Assembly: GCA_022340885.1 (NCBI GenBank)
Contig: JAJDND010000015.1
Coordinates: 1-53,390, forward strand
From: Desulfobacterales bacterium
Lineage (GTDB): Bacteria; Desulfobacterota; Desulfobacteria; Desulfobacterales; UBA11574
Reading direction: 5' to 3'
DNA length: 53,390 nt
Positions 1 through 7,015 of this stretch are shown here, one piece after another. Positions within the stretch are counted from its first letter, which is position 1. The number at the start of each line of letters is the position of its first letter. The notes beneath the pieces were generated by a model, which was given only the letters and a program-made list of their open reading frames with translations, ran no database searches and was not told where the DNA came from. The position numbers were made by a program, and so were the translations under genes.

Positions 1-524
1 CTAATTTGAGTCATTTTGTCCGCAGGGACGTCACCGTCGATAAGTGGGTCATTGAGCACGTGGGGCGGCGAAGACCCGTCCAAATAAACAAAATCGACGG
101 CATCGATGTTTTGGGCCACCACATGGTTACCGCCCCCGGTATTTTTTACCAGATTCGTTCCTTTCAAAGAATAGGTGATGTTTTCGTTAGGGTCGTCCGT
201 ATTCCCGTCCGGGTCGCTGCCGGAACTATTTCCTCTGACATCTTCCGTGAACCTGATCAATGTCCGCTCCGCCTTTATGATCCTTGCATCGGCGATTCCG
301 ATGGGATCACATCCTGCCATTCGAATTTCTCTTTCCATGTAAAGCATGGCAGCCCTGAGATTCTGCTGCATCTCCGCTGTCTCTTCCTGTATCCGGTATG
401 CCCGATACTGGTTTAAAAATGTCGAGTAGATGGCTCCCATGGCCAGAAGAGCCACTACCATGGCAACCAAAAGCTCTACAATGGTAAATCCCGTGTTTGA
501 GTGCCTGCACTCTAGTCTCGGCAT
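1..524 (-). CDS. PilW-like type IV prepilin, N-terminal part (cut by window edge)
   Basis: The reverse strand reads from an ATG at 524 to the window edge without a stop. The product has a type III prepilin signal: a short basic leader, then a G|FTIVELLVAM cleavage and methylation motif with the conserved Glu5, followed by a hydrophobic helix. It continues with a coiled stretch containing MYMEREIRMAG-like residues and DPIGIADARI, a pattern typical of PilW/PilJ minor pseudopilins that prime type IV pilus assembly. An ATG at 533 is in frame, but GGGAG sits 4 nt before the ATG at 524, so I prefer 524. The C-terminal part is missing, so the subfamily is an inference from the N-terminus. The other prepilins in the window belong to the separate T2SS operon. 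Confidence 0.82.
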   Translation of the reverse strand, partial: MPRLECRHSNTGFTIVELLVAMVVALLAMGAIYSTFLNQYRAYRIQEETAEMQQNLRAAMLYMEREIRMAGCDPIGIADARIIKAERTLIRFTEDVRGNSSGSDPDGNTDDPNENITYSLKGTNLVKNTGGGNHVVAQNIDAVDFVYLDGSSPPHVLNDPLIDGDVPADKMTQI

Positions 525-847
525 TGCTCCCATCAGGTATAAAAAATCTGCAAATTATGTTCCAAGAGCTTACAATTTTTTACAAGCGCTTTAAAATGCG
601 GGATTTTTACAAAATAGATAAACAGTCGTATGAATCCGTTATTACAGACAATAGTCGATGGGTTCCAAGGCTGTCCGAATTATGAAAATGTCAATTTGAT
701 ACTCACGGCCAAAATGGATCTTTGCTCTGAATCCACCTGATCATGCACAGATATTTGTGCATGGATGCCTATTTTCCTGTGCATGCAACGCTGCGGGCCT
801 CAAAATTGTGATTTGACTATTCTCTCCTTTTTCAATAGAAATAGTAT
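525..847. promoter_or_regulatory. Divergent intergenic region with three-half-site operator
   Basis: This gene-free stretch separates the divergent pilW-like and slp genes. It holds a perfect dyad at 742-763 with arms CATGCACA and TGTGCATG around a 6-bp spacer, and a third copy of TGTGCATG at 778-785. A weak sigma70-like candidate for slp is TTGACT (813-818), 17 bp, TAGAAA (836-841). That would place the transcript start almost on the slp ATG at 848, which has no Shine-Dalgarno sequence. I see no convincing small gene here. Confidence 0.45.
742..785. promoter_or_regulatory. Inverted repeat operator candidate (CATGCACA-N6-TGTGCATG plus extra half-site)
   Basis: Two 8-bp arms form a perfect 22-bp dyad (742-763), and one arm is repeated 14 bp further on (778-785). 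It lies 28 bp upstream of the putative -35 of slp. Dyads with an extra half-site are typical of dimeric helix-turn-helix regulators. The regulator is not identifiable from the window. Confidence 0.5.
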
Positions 848-1348
848 ATGACAGTAAAATACGTCATATCCCTATTTGGCATCTTTTCCGCGATCTTCCT
901 GACGGGCTGTACCGCGGGAATTTCCCAACAATCCCGATCCATGGTGACATATAACGGTACGTTCGCAGCACTGCAAAAGACACCGGATGTCTATAAGGGC
1001 GAAGTGGTGATGCTCGGCGGAAGGATAATCGAAGCCAAGGTCGGTTCTTCCCTGTCCGAGATCACGGTTTTGCAGCTTGCCCTCGACAGCAATGGACGAC
1101 CCGTGCACCCGGACCAATCCGGGGGCCGGTTTATCGTCCAAGCCAAAAAGTTTCTTGATCCTGCGATATATCAAAAGGATATGTATCTTACCGTCGTAGG
1201 CACCCTTAAAGGGAGCCAGATCGGGTCTATCGGTGGTTTTCGATATGCCCATCCGCTTATTGAAGGCATTGAGATAAAGCTTTGGCCAAATACCACGCGA
1301 ACCAGTCCGGCAATCCATTTCGGCATTGGTGTCGGCACTTCATTTTAA
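848..1348 (+). CDS. Slp-family outer membrane lipoprotein
   Basis: A 166-residue protein with a lipoprotein signal peptide: hydrophobic segment then lipobox LTGC, with the lipidated Cys at residue 21. The body matches the Slp (starvation lipoprotein) family: YKG near residue 50, then VMLGGRIIEA, a GRFIV segment, a FLDPAIYQKD motif, then VVGTLKG and a KLWP near the C-terminus. It is paralogous to the gene at 21526-22053, sharing YKG, LGG.I.E, GRFI, FLDP..Y.KD and LWP. Slp proteins are outer-membrane lipoproteins linked to stress and stationary phase in enterobacteria; a role here is inferred only. There is no Shine-Dalgarno before the ATG. The protein ends in a short Gly/Phe tail. Confidence 0.85.
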   Translation: MTVKYVISLFGIFSAIFLTGCTAGISQQSRSMVTYNGTFAALQKTPDVYKGEVVMLGGRIIEAKVGSSLSEITVLQLALDSNGRPVHPDQSGGRFIVQAKKFLDPAIYQKDMYLTVVGTLKGSQIGSIGGFRYAHPLIEGIEIKLWPNTTRTSPAIHFGIGVGTSF

Positions 1349-1549
1349 TGATACATCGAAAAACTAAGCAGCAAGATCAAACACCCCATTCTCCACCCGG
1401 TGAAATTTTCTCGAGATGTTCATCAATGTTCAATTCGAGTCTTGCAATCTGTATGAACCCTTTGTAAGTTGAGTGAATTTAACTGACCAGTCATCTGCGC
1501 TTTCATTTCTGGTTCAAGCCCAATGTGGGGAATAGCGTTCGGAGGGGCC

Positions 1550-2443
1550 ATGAACGATTTCTTGTTGTCCGGTTTATTAGGCATTGTCGAAGGGTTGACT
1601 GAATTTCTTCCGGTCAGTTCCACCGCGCATTTGCGCATCGTTGAAGCGTTCGCCCATATCGATCTGACCCTTGGTTACTGGAAGATGTACACCGTCGTCA
1701 TCCAGCTTGGCGCCATTTTGTGTCTCCCGGTGTATTTCAGGACCGAGATAAAAAAGTTTCTGCAAACGTTTCCCCGGGGCGAAAGCGGTGACCGCACGTG
1801 GTTGACACACCCCCTCGGATTGACGGCCGTGGCTTTTGTCGTCACCGCAGTTCCCGCATTTCTGCTGACCAAAGTCATCGGCAAGCATCTGGAAAATCTC
1901 TTTATCATGGGCTTTTCCCTGGTCATCGGCGGCATTGTGATGTGGATCGTCGATGCCCGGAATGCGGCCTCGGAAGCAGCCGGACCGGACGCGGCCGAAA
2001 ACGGAAGGATCCGCACCTGGCAGATGGAATCCATGAATCTGGGGCAAGCCGTATGGATTGGCGCCTGCCAGATTCTGTCCGCGGTATTCCCGGGCACCTC
2101 TCGTTCCATGTCCACCATTGCGGCCGGACAACTTGCCGGGATGTCCCGGGCTTGTGCACTGGAATTCTCTTTCTTTCTTTCCATGCCGACCATGGTGGCG
2201 GCCACGGGCTATGATCTGATCAAGTCGCTGCTGCCGGGTTATGACAATCCCATCGGAACAAGTCACATCGACGCTCACGGCTGGATCGTCTTGGGCATCG
2301 GATTTACCATGTCATTTATTGTGGCATACGCAGCCGTAGCCTGGTTCATGGCCTGGGTGAGGCGGAGGGGATTCACCCCCTTTGCCGTCTACCGAATCAT
2401 TTTCGGAACAGCGGTGCTGATCTGGTCGTCTCCAATGGGTTGA
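1550..2443 (+). CDS. uppP: Undecaprenyl-diphosphatase UppP (BacA)
   Basis: Integral membrane enzyme that dephosphorylates undecaprenyl diphosphate to the monophosphate lipid carrier used for peptidoglycan and O-antigen synthesis; it also gives bacitracin tolerance. The 297-residue protein has both family signature motifs: EGLTEFLPVSSTAHL near the N-terminus and PGTSRSMSTI in the second half, with about eight hydrophobic segments. The open frame extends upstream to 1523. However, GGAGGGG lies just before the ATG at 1550, and the resulting N-terminus MNDFLLSG matches the usual family start. It stands alone between slp and a gene-free stretch. Confidence 0.95.
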   Translation: MNDFLLSGLLGIVEGLTEFLPVSSTAHLRIVEAFAHIDLTLGYWKMYTVVIQLGAILCLPVYFRTEIKKFLQTFPRGESGDRTWLTHPLGLTAVAFVVTAVPAFLLTKVIGKHLENLFIMGFSLVIGGIVMWIVDARNAASEAAGPDAAENGRIRTWQMESMNLGQAVWIGACQILSAVFPGTSRSMSTIAAGQLAGMSRACALEFSFFLSMPTMVAATGYDLIKSLLPGYDNPIGTSHIDAHGWIVLGIGFTMSFIVAYAAVAWFMAWVRRRGFTPFAVYRIIFGTAVLIWSSPMG

Positions 2444-2559
2444 CCATCGAAATTCAATCCAAGACTGCATATTTTTCAGTGCACATGATCCTTGACGAAT
2501 CCATAGCGGCCTTCCAAAAAAACCTTCATTTCTACCACCATATATTGAATATTTTTTAC

Positions 2560-2588
2560 TTGACACACAATATATATTGTTTTATAGG
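2560..2588 (+). promoter_or_regulatory. Sigma70-type promoter
   Basis: A perfect -35 TTGACA (2560-2565), a 17-bp AT-rich spacer and TATAGG (2583-2588) as -10. The predicted start is near 2595. No open reading frame with a ribosome site follows before the terminator at 2710-2736, so the likely product is a short RNA. Confidence 0.6.
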
Positions 2589-2594
2589 GTTTTT

Positions 2595-2736
2595 AAAGAT
2601 CCATTGATATCGTGACCGACCTAAGAAATAGATAACCCAATTCAACGAGACGAGTGTACGCGGCTGGGGCCTCGTCGGACTGTCAACCTTTCTTCATAAT
2701 TCTTGGCAAGGGCGATTCGCTTGAATCGCCCTTTTT
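2595..2736 (+). ncRNA. Candidate small RNA of about 140 nt
   Basis: The segment lies between a good promoter (2560-2588) and a strong intrinsic terminator (2710-2736), with no credible coding frame. It can fold internally: CCGAC (2616-2620) can pair with GTCGG (2674-2678), and GACGAG (2649-2654) with CTCGTC (2671-2676). These two pairings overlap at 2674-2676 and so are mutually exclusive. An AACCTTTCTTC stretch before the terminator is complementary in style to ribosome-binding sites. I do not recognise the family; it does not show SRP RNA, tmRNA or 6S hallmarks. Whether it is transcribed is an inference. Confidence 0.5.
2710..2736 (+). terminator. Intrinsic terminator
   Basis: Perfect 9-bp stem GGGCGATTC/GAATCGCCC with a GCTT tetraloop, followed directly by TTTTT. 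It ends the candidate small RNA and would also stop any read-through from uppP. Confidence 0.85.
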
Positions 2737-2999
2737 CGCGAATAGCCGTCAAATCCGCCCATTTGGATTGATGACGCACATGTAAGGAAATCTTTAGATC
2801 TTTGTACATTTTTCTGTGCATTCAATCCATTCAATTCCATTGTTTAATTCATGCCCGCCAAATTTGTGGATCGTGCGATTCGGCACATTACGAATATTGA
2901 AGCCTTGACTCTCAGGTTGTTCCAAGGCAAAATACATTAACTTGCTATTTAAACGACAAATTAAAGTATAATTACTTTTTTTTGCGAAGGGGTTTATAA
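2737..2999 (+). promoter_or_regulatory. Upstream region of the aldehyde dehydrogenase gene
   Basis: AT-rich gene-free stretch. A TATAAT (2967-2972) lies 28 bp before the ATG, with only a weak TTGCTA (2942-2947) at a 19-bp spacing as -35. AAGGGG precedes the start codon by 7-8 nt. Nothing else stands out. Confidence 0.4.
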
Positions 3000-4517
3000 A
3001 TGAACAAGATATTTGAAGAGCTGGATTTGGCAAAAGAAAATCCCGGAGGATTTTGCGGCGAATGGGTGGCGAACGGCAGCACTGCGGATATAATTTCTCC
3101 GATAAATGGTGGGGAAATTGCAAAAGTCAGACAGATCACGGGAGAGGATTATCAAAAAATATCTAAAGCTGCCCATAACGCTTTTCTTGATTGGCGAGAG
3201 GTTCCTGCACCGAAGCGCGGAGATGTCGTCAGGCAGGTCGCAAATGAACTCAGAGAAAAGAAAAAAGTATTAGGGGAACTCGTCACGCTCGAAATGGGAA
3301 AATCGATTCAGGAGGGTTATGGCGAAGTACAGGAAATGATAGATATTTGTGATTTCGCAGTGGGTATGAGCAGACAGCTTTGCGGCATCACCATGAGCAG
3401 CGAAAGGAAACAGCATCGAATGTTCGAACAATGGCATCCCCTCGGCGTTGTCGGCGTCATAACGGCCTTTAACTTTCCCGTTGCAGTTTGGAGCTGGAAT
3501 GCTGCTTTAGCGCTCATTTGCGGCAATTCGGTCATTTGGAAGCCGTCGTCAAAAACACCGCTTACGGCAATTGCCGTTATAAAGATTATGGAAAAAGTGC
3601 TAAAGAAAAACGGCATTCAACCCGCTTTATGTTGCCTTGCAATTGCCCCGGGTGGTGAAATTGGCGATCATATTACAAAGGATAAATATGTTGCATTGGT
3701 TTCCTATACCGGCTCTGTCAGAAGAGGAAGAGAAGTCGGCAAAATTGTTCAGGAACGATTTGGAAAACTAATATTGGAATTGGGCGGTAATAATGCCGTT
3801 ATCGTCAGCAATAAAGCGGATCTCGATATTGCATTAAAAAGTGTATATTTCGGAGCGATTGGGACGTCCGGACAAAGATGCACGTCAACACGGCGGGTCA
3901 TCGCTCATGAAGAAATTTACGATACTTTTTCAACTCGATTAAAATCGCTGTATCAGAAAACCAGCATCGGAGATCCAAGGGACGGAAAAAACATTATGGG
4001 TCCTCTTGTCGATAAAAAGGCTGTGGATGTGATGATGAAAGCCATCGAATCCATAAAGAAACAAGGCGGAAAAGTTTTATACGGGGGTGAAAAAAAGGAT
4101 TTGCCCGGAGGGTGTTATGTCACGCCATGCCTGATTGAAGCCGTCCCCGATATGAAGATGTTGCAGGAAGAGACCTTCGCTCCGATATTATATGTTTTAA
4201 AATTCAAACATCTGGAGGAAGCCATAAAAATTCACAACGATGTACCCCAGGGGCTCAGCAGCGCAATCATTACCAATGATCTTCTGGAAAGTGAGCTGTA
4301 TCTGAGTTTTAAGGGCAGTGACTGCGGAATTGCGAATGTAAATATAGGAACATCAGGAGCAGAGATCGGGGGGGCATTCGGTGGTGAAAAGGAAACAGGC
4401 GGCGGCAGGGAAAGCGGATCCGATGCATGGAAAGCCTATATGAGAAGACAAACGAATACGATTAACTATAGCCAAACCATCGAACTCGCTCAGGGTATAA
4501 AATTCTTCGATAAATGA
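3000..4517 (+). CDS. ALDH7-family aldehyde dehydrogenase (alpha-aminoadipic semialdehyde dehydrogenase-like)
   Basis: NAD(P)-dependent oxidation of an aldehyde to the acid in the cytoplasm. The 505-residue protein carries the ALDH fold: AFNFP with catalytic-site Asn158, KPS with cofactor Lys181, ELGGNNA with general base Glu260, and GQRC with nucleophile Cys294. Long stretches such as TSGAEIGGAFGGEK, GGGRESGSDAWK and the C-terminal TINYS...LAQGIKF are diagnostic of the ALDH7A1/antiquitin branch, which oxidises alpha-aminoadipic semialdehyde (piperideine-6-carboxylate) in lysine breakdown. No other lysine-degradation gene is adjacent, so the physiological substrate is uncertain; a broad-range detoxifying role is also possible. 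The start is supported by the upstream AAGGGG. Confidence 0.93.
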   Translation: MNKIFEELDLAKENPGGFCGEWVANGSTADIISPINGGEIAKVRQITGEDYQKISKAAHNAFLDWREVPAPKRGDVVRQVANELREKKKVLGELVTLEMGKSIQEGYGEVQEMIDICDFAVGMSRQLCGITMSSERKQHRMFEQWHPLGVVGVITAFNFPVAVWSWNAALALICGNSVIWKPSSKTPLTAIAVIKIMEKVLKKNGIQPALCCLAIAPGGEIGDHITKDKYVALVSYTGSVRRGREVGKIVQERFGKLILELGGNNAVIVSNKADLDIALKSVYFGAIGTSGQRCTSTRRVIAHEEIYDTFSTRLKSLYQKTSIGDPRDGKNIMGPLVDKKAVDVMMKAIESIKKQGGKVLYGGEKKDLPGGCYVTPCLIEAVPDMKMLQEETFAPILYVLKFKHLEEAIKIHNDVPQGLSSAIITNDLLESELYLSFKGSDCGIANVNIGTSGAEIGGAFGGEKETGGGRESGSDAWKAYMRRQTNTINYSQTIELAQGIKFFDK

Positions 4518-4557
4518 TTCTTGCAACATAGGATCGGGACATCTCGACAAATTCATT

Positions 4558-5937
4558 ATGCTTAAAAATCTGCTTGGTCCGGAAATTGAAGAAGTCATCA
4601 AGGAAAAGGATTACATTGGCCTGAAGGAAGCCATATCGGTTTGGGAGCCCCCGGAGGTCACCGACCTGTTGTTAAGTCTTCCCGAGGAAGACCAGCCCAT
4701 TTTATTCCGACTTCTCAGCCGCCAAAAAGCAGCCGATGTTTTTACACTGTTGCATGCCGAGCAGCAAGAACAACTCCTTAAGAACCTGACGAACGATCAT
4801 ATTCGCACCCTTTTGGATGAATTGGATCCCGACGATCGAACAAGGCTTTTTGAGGAGTTGCCCGCTCAGATCACCCAGCAGCTGATGACCCTGCTGTCTC
4901 CGGAGGATTTAAGAGAAGCCCGAAAACTGTTGGGCTATCCGGAAGACAGCATCGGCCGCTTGATGACGCCTGATTTTGTGGCCATCCGGCCGGAATGGGA
5001 AGTAAGCCGTGCTTTGGACCATATCCGAAAGTATGGTCGAGACGCCGAAACGATCAACGTTATCTACGTGGTCGACAACAAGGGCAAGCTCATCGATGAT
5101 CTGAGGCTGCGCACGTTGATTCTTGCTCATCCCGGCAAAACAGTCGATTCGGTAATGGACCATCATTTTGTTGCACTTTCGGCATATGACGATCAGGAAG
5201 TGGCTGCAAGAGCCATGCAGAACTACGATCGAGTCGCCCTGCCCGTAACCGATTCCGAAGGGGTCTTGCTCGGGATTGTAACCGTCGATGATATCATTGA
5301 CGTCATTGAAGAAGAAGCCACCGAAGATATGCATAAGATCGGCGGTTTGGAAGCTATCGACACCCCATACCTGACCACGCCCTTTCCGATGCTGGTCAAG
5401 AAACGCGCCCGCTGGCTGGTGGTATTATTCCTCGGCGAGATGCTCACTGCGGCCGCTATGGGATATTTTGAAAAGGAAATCGCCCGCGCCGTTGTGCTGG
5501 CCTTATTTGTGCCCCTTATCATTTCCAGCGGCGGCAACAGTGGCTCCCAAGCAGCGACGTTGATTATCCGCGCCATGGCCGTCGGTGAAATTGCCCTGCG
5601 GGATTGGTGGCGGGTGATGCACCGCGAGATATTTTCGGGGTTAGCCCTTGGCGCAATATTGGGATCCATTGGTTTTTTGCGTATCGCCATATGGCAAAAA
5701 TTATTCGATCTTTATGGTGTGCATTGGCTGCTGGTGGCCGAGACAGTGGCCCTAGCGCTTGTGGGAGTGGTCATGTGGGGAACGCTCTCCGGTTCTATGC
5801 TGCCGTTTATTCTTAGACGATTGGGAGCTGACCCTGCCGCTTCCTCGGCACCGTTCGTGGCAACACTCGTGGATGTGACGGGACTGTTGATTTATTTTAC
5901 CGTTGCAGGATTCATCTTAAGCGGCAGCTTGCTGTGA
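4558..5937 (+). CDS. mgtE: Magnesium transporter MgtE
   Basis: Inner-membrane Mg2+ channel of 459 residues, the usual MgtE length. It has an acidic N-terminal superhelical domain (LLLSLPEEDQ, LLDELDPDDRTRLFEEL), a CBS-domain pair (from about residue 135 with RLMTPDFVAI to about 255 with GIVTVDDIIDVIEEE) and five membrane segments from about residue 280. The SSGGNSGSQAATLIIRA motif is the conserved transmembrane pore signature. In the family the N and CBS domains sense cytoplasmic Mg2+ and close the pore. It starts 40 bp after the ALDH gene and may be co-transcribed with it and with the L,D-transpeptidase 23 bp downstream. Confidence 0.95.
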   Translation: MLKNLLGPEIEEVIKEKDYIGLKEAISVWEPPEVTDLLLSLPEEDQPILFRLLSRQKAADVFTLLHAEQQEQLLKNLTNDHIRTLLDELDPDDRTRLFEELPAQITQQLMTLLSPEDLREARKLLGYPEDSIGRLMTPDFVAIRPEWEVSRALDHIRKYGRDAETINVIYVVDNKGKLIDDLRLRTLILAHPGKTVDSVMDHHFVALSAYDDQEVAARAMQNYDRVALPVTDSEGVLLGIVTVDDIIDVIEEEATEDMHKIGGLEAIDTPYLTTPFPMLVKKRARWLVVLFLGEMLTAAAMGYFEKEIARAVVLALFVPLIISSGGNSGSQAATLIIRAMAVGEIALRDWWRVMHREIFSGLALGAILGSIGFLRIAIWQKLFDLYGVHWLLVAETVALALVGVVMWGTLSGSMLPFILRRLGADPAASSAPFVATLVDVTGLLIYFTVAGFILSGSLL

Positions 5938-5960
5938 AACGTTCGATGGACTGAAATAAA

Positions 5961-6443
5961 TTGAACTATGTTCTTCTCATATTATTGCTTTTAATACCGA
6001 CCCGTGCGACGGGTATGGAAAAGGCCGACTTTGTTCTGGTTATCAAGTCTGAATCAACCCTTTATCTTAAAAGCGGCGGTAAGACGCTGAAAAAATTCCA
6101 TGTCGTTTTCGGCAAACGCCCTAAAGGCCGTAAAGTTGAAGAAGGCGATGAACGAACCCCTGAAGGACGATATATTCTCGACTATAAGAAAGAAGACAGC
6201 GCCTTTTATAAATCAATCCACGTTTCCTACCCAAATGAAAAGGATAAGCGACGCGCCAAAACATTAGGCGTCAATCCCGGCGGACAAATTATGATTCACG
6301 GACAAAAAAATGGTTTTGAATGGGCGGCTTCCATAACGCAACTCTTCAATTGGACCGAAGGCTGCATCGCCCTTTCAAACAAAGACATGGATGAAGTCTG
6401 GGATGCGGTCGATGCGGGCACGCCTATTCTGATAAAGCCTTAA
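5961..6443 (+). CDS. YkuD-type L,D-transpeptidase family protein
   Basis: Exported enzyme that forms or edits L,D cross-links in peptidoglycan, or attaches proteins to it. The 160-residue protein has an N-terminal hydrophobic signal sequence and a single YkuD domain. Catalytic motif: MIHG (residues about 112-115), followed by WTEGCIAL, in which the Cys is the nucleophile. ERTPEGRY is also typical of the YafK/ErfK subgroup. The frame opens only after a TGA at 5952, so the first possible start is a TTG at 5961; the first in-frame ATG would remove the signal peptide, hence TTG. The 3' end overlaps the convergent cysteine hydrolase by 20 bp. Confidence 0.88.
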   Translation: MNYVLLILLLLIPTRATGMEKADFVLVIKSESTLYLKSGGKTLKKFHVVFGKRPKGRKVEEGDERTPEGRYILDYKKEDSAFYKSIHVSYPNEKDKRRAKTLGVNPGGQIMIHGQKNGFEWAASITQLFNWTEGCIALSNKDMDEVWDAVDAGTPILIKP

Positions 6444-7005
6444 GGTATTCGTCGATGAACGCTGCGGACGATATGATTTTTATCAAAGGATATAAGGGAC
6501 TTTTTACATATGTTCGTATCGTTCCGGTGTGGTATTCAGGTTTATGTGCGGCACAGCAGTCTTTTAAAAGCACGACGTTGAAATCCAGTGAAACCGCATC
6601 CAATGCGGTCGTCAGCACGCAAATATGGGTCGCTATTCCAGCCACCGCAATGGTGTCGCAGCCCAAGGTTCGTAAGGTTTGATCCAGATCTGTTTTGAAG
6701 AATGCACTGAATCTGCGTTTGGGTAAAACAATATCGCTGGGTTGTCTTTCCAGTTCATCAATCACGGTAGCGCCGTCTGTTCCCCTGATGGAATGCGGCT
6801 TCATTTTTCCTTTAAAAATGAAATCCCCCGGCAAAAACGAATCACAAGAAAAAATAACCGGAAGTTCCCTGCCTCTGAACATGGCAGAAAGACGGTTAAG
6901 GGTTGGAACGAACTTCAGTGCTTCTTTTGTGATAAAAGCATCCGGATGTTTGTCGAACGTATCCTTGAGCATATCGACAATGATCAGGGCGGGTTTCATG
7001 GTCAT
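6424..7005 (-). CDS. Isochorismatase-like cysteine hydrolase
   Basis: A 193-residue cytoplasmic hydrolase of the isochorismatase/nicotinamidase superfamily. The Asp-Lys-Cys triad is visible: Asp11 in ALIIVDM, Lys96 in VLPKRRFSAF and Cys129 in GIATHICVLTT. The cis-peptide region before the Cys is the usual G.ATH.CV. The His/Asp metal-binding residues expected of true nicotinamidases are not evident, so the substrate (an amide such as nicotinamide, a carbamoyl compound, or another) is open. AAGGA precedes the ATG at 7005. It lies 10 bp downstream of the amidase on the same strand and is probably co-transcribed with it. A second, different family member is at 17540-18097. Confidence 0.85.
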   Translation of the reverse strand: MTMKPALIIVDMLKDTFDKHPDAFITKEALKFVPTLNRLSAMFRGRELPVIFSCDSFLPGDFIFKGKMKPHSIRGTDGATVIDELERQPSDIVLPKRRFSAFFKTDLDQTLRTLGCDTIAVAGIATHICVLTTALDAVSLDFNVVLLKDCCAAHKPEYHTGTIRTYVKSPLYPLIKIISSAAFIDEYLKALSE

Positions 7006-7015
7006 TTATCCTTTT

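Noticed and set aside
1577-2278. Long minus-strand frame antisense to uppP
   Set aside because: Composition is a shadow of the uppP codons; no family motif, no ribosome site.
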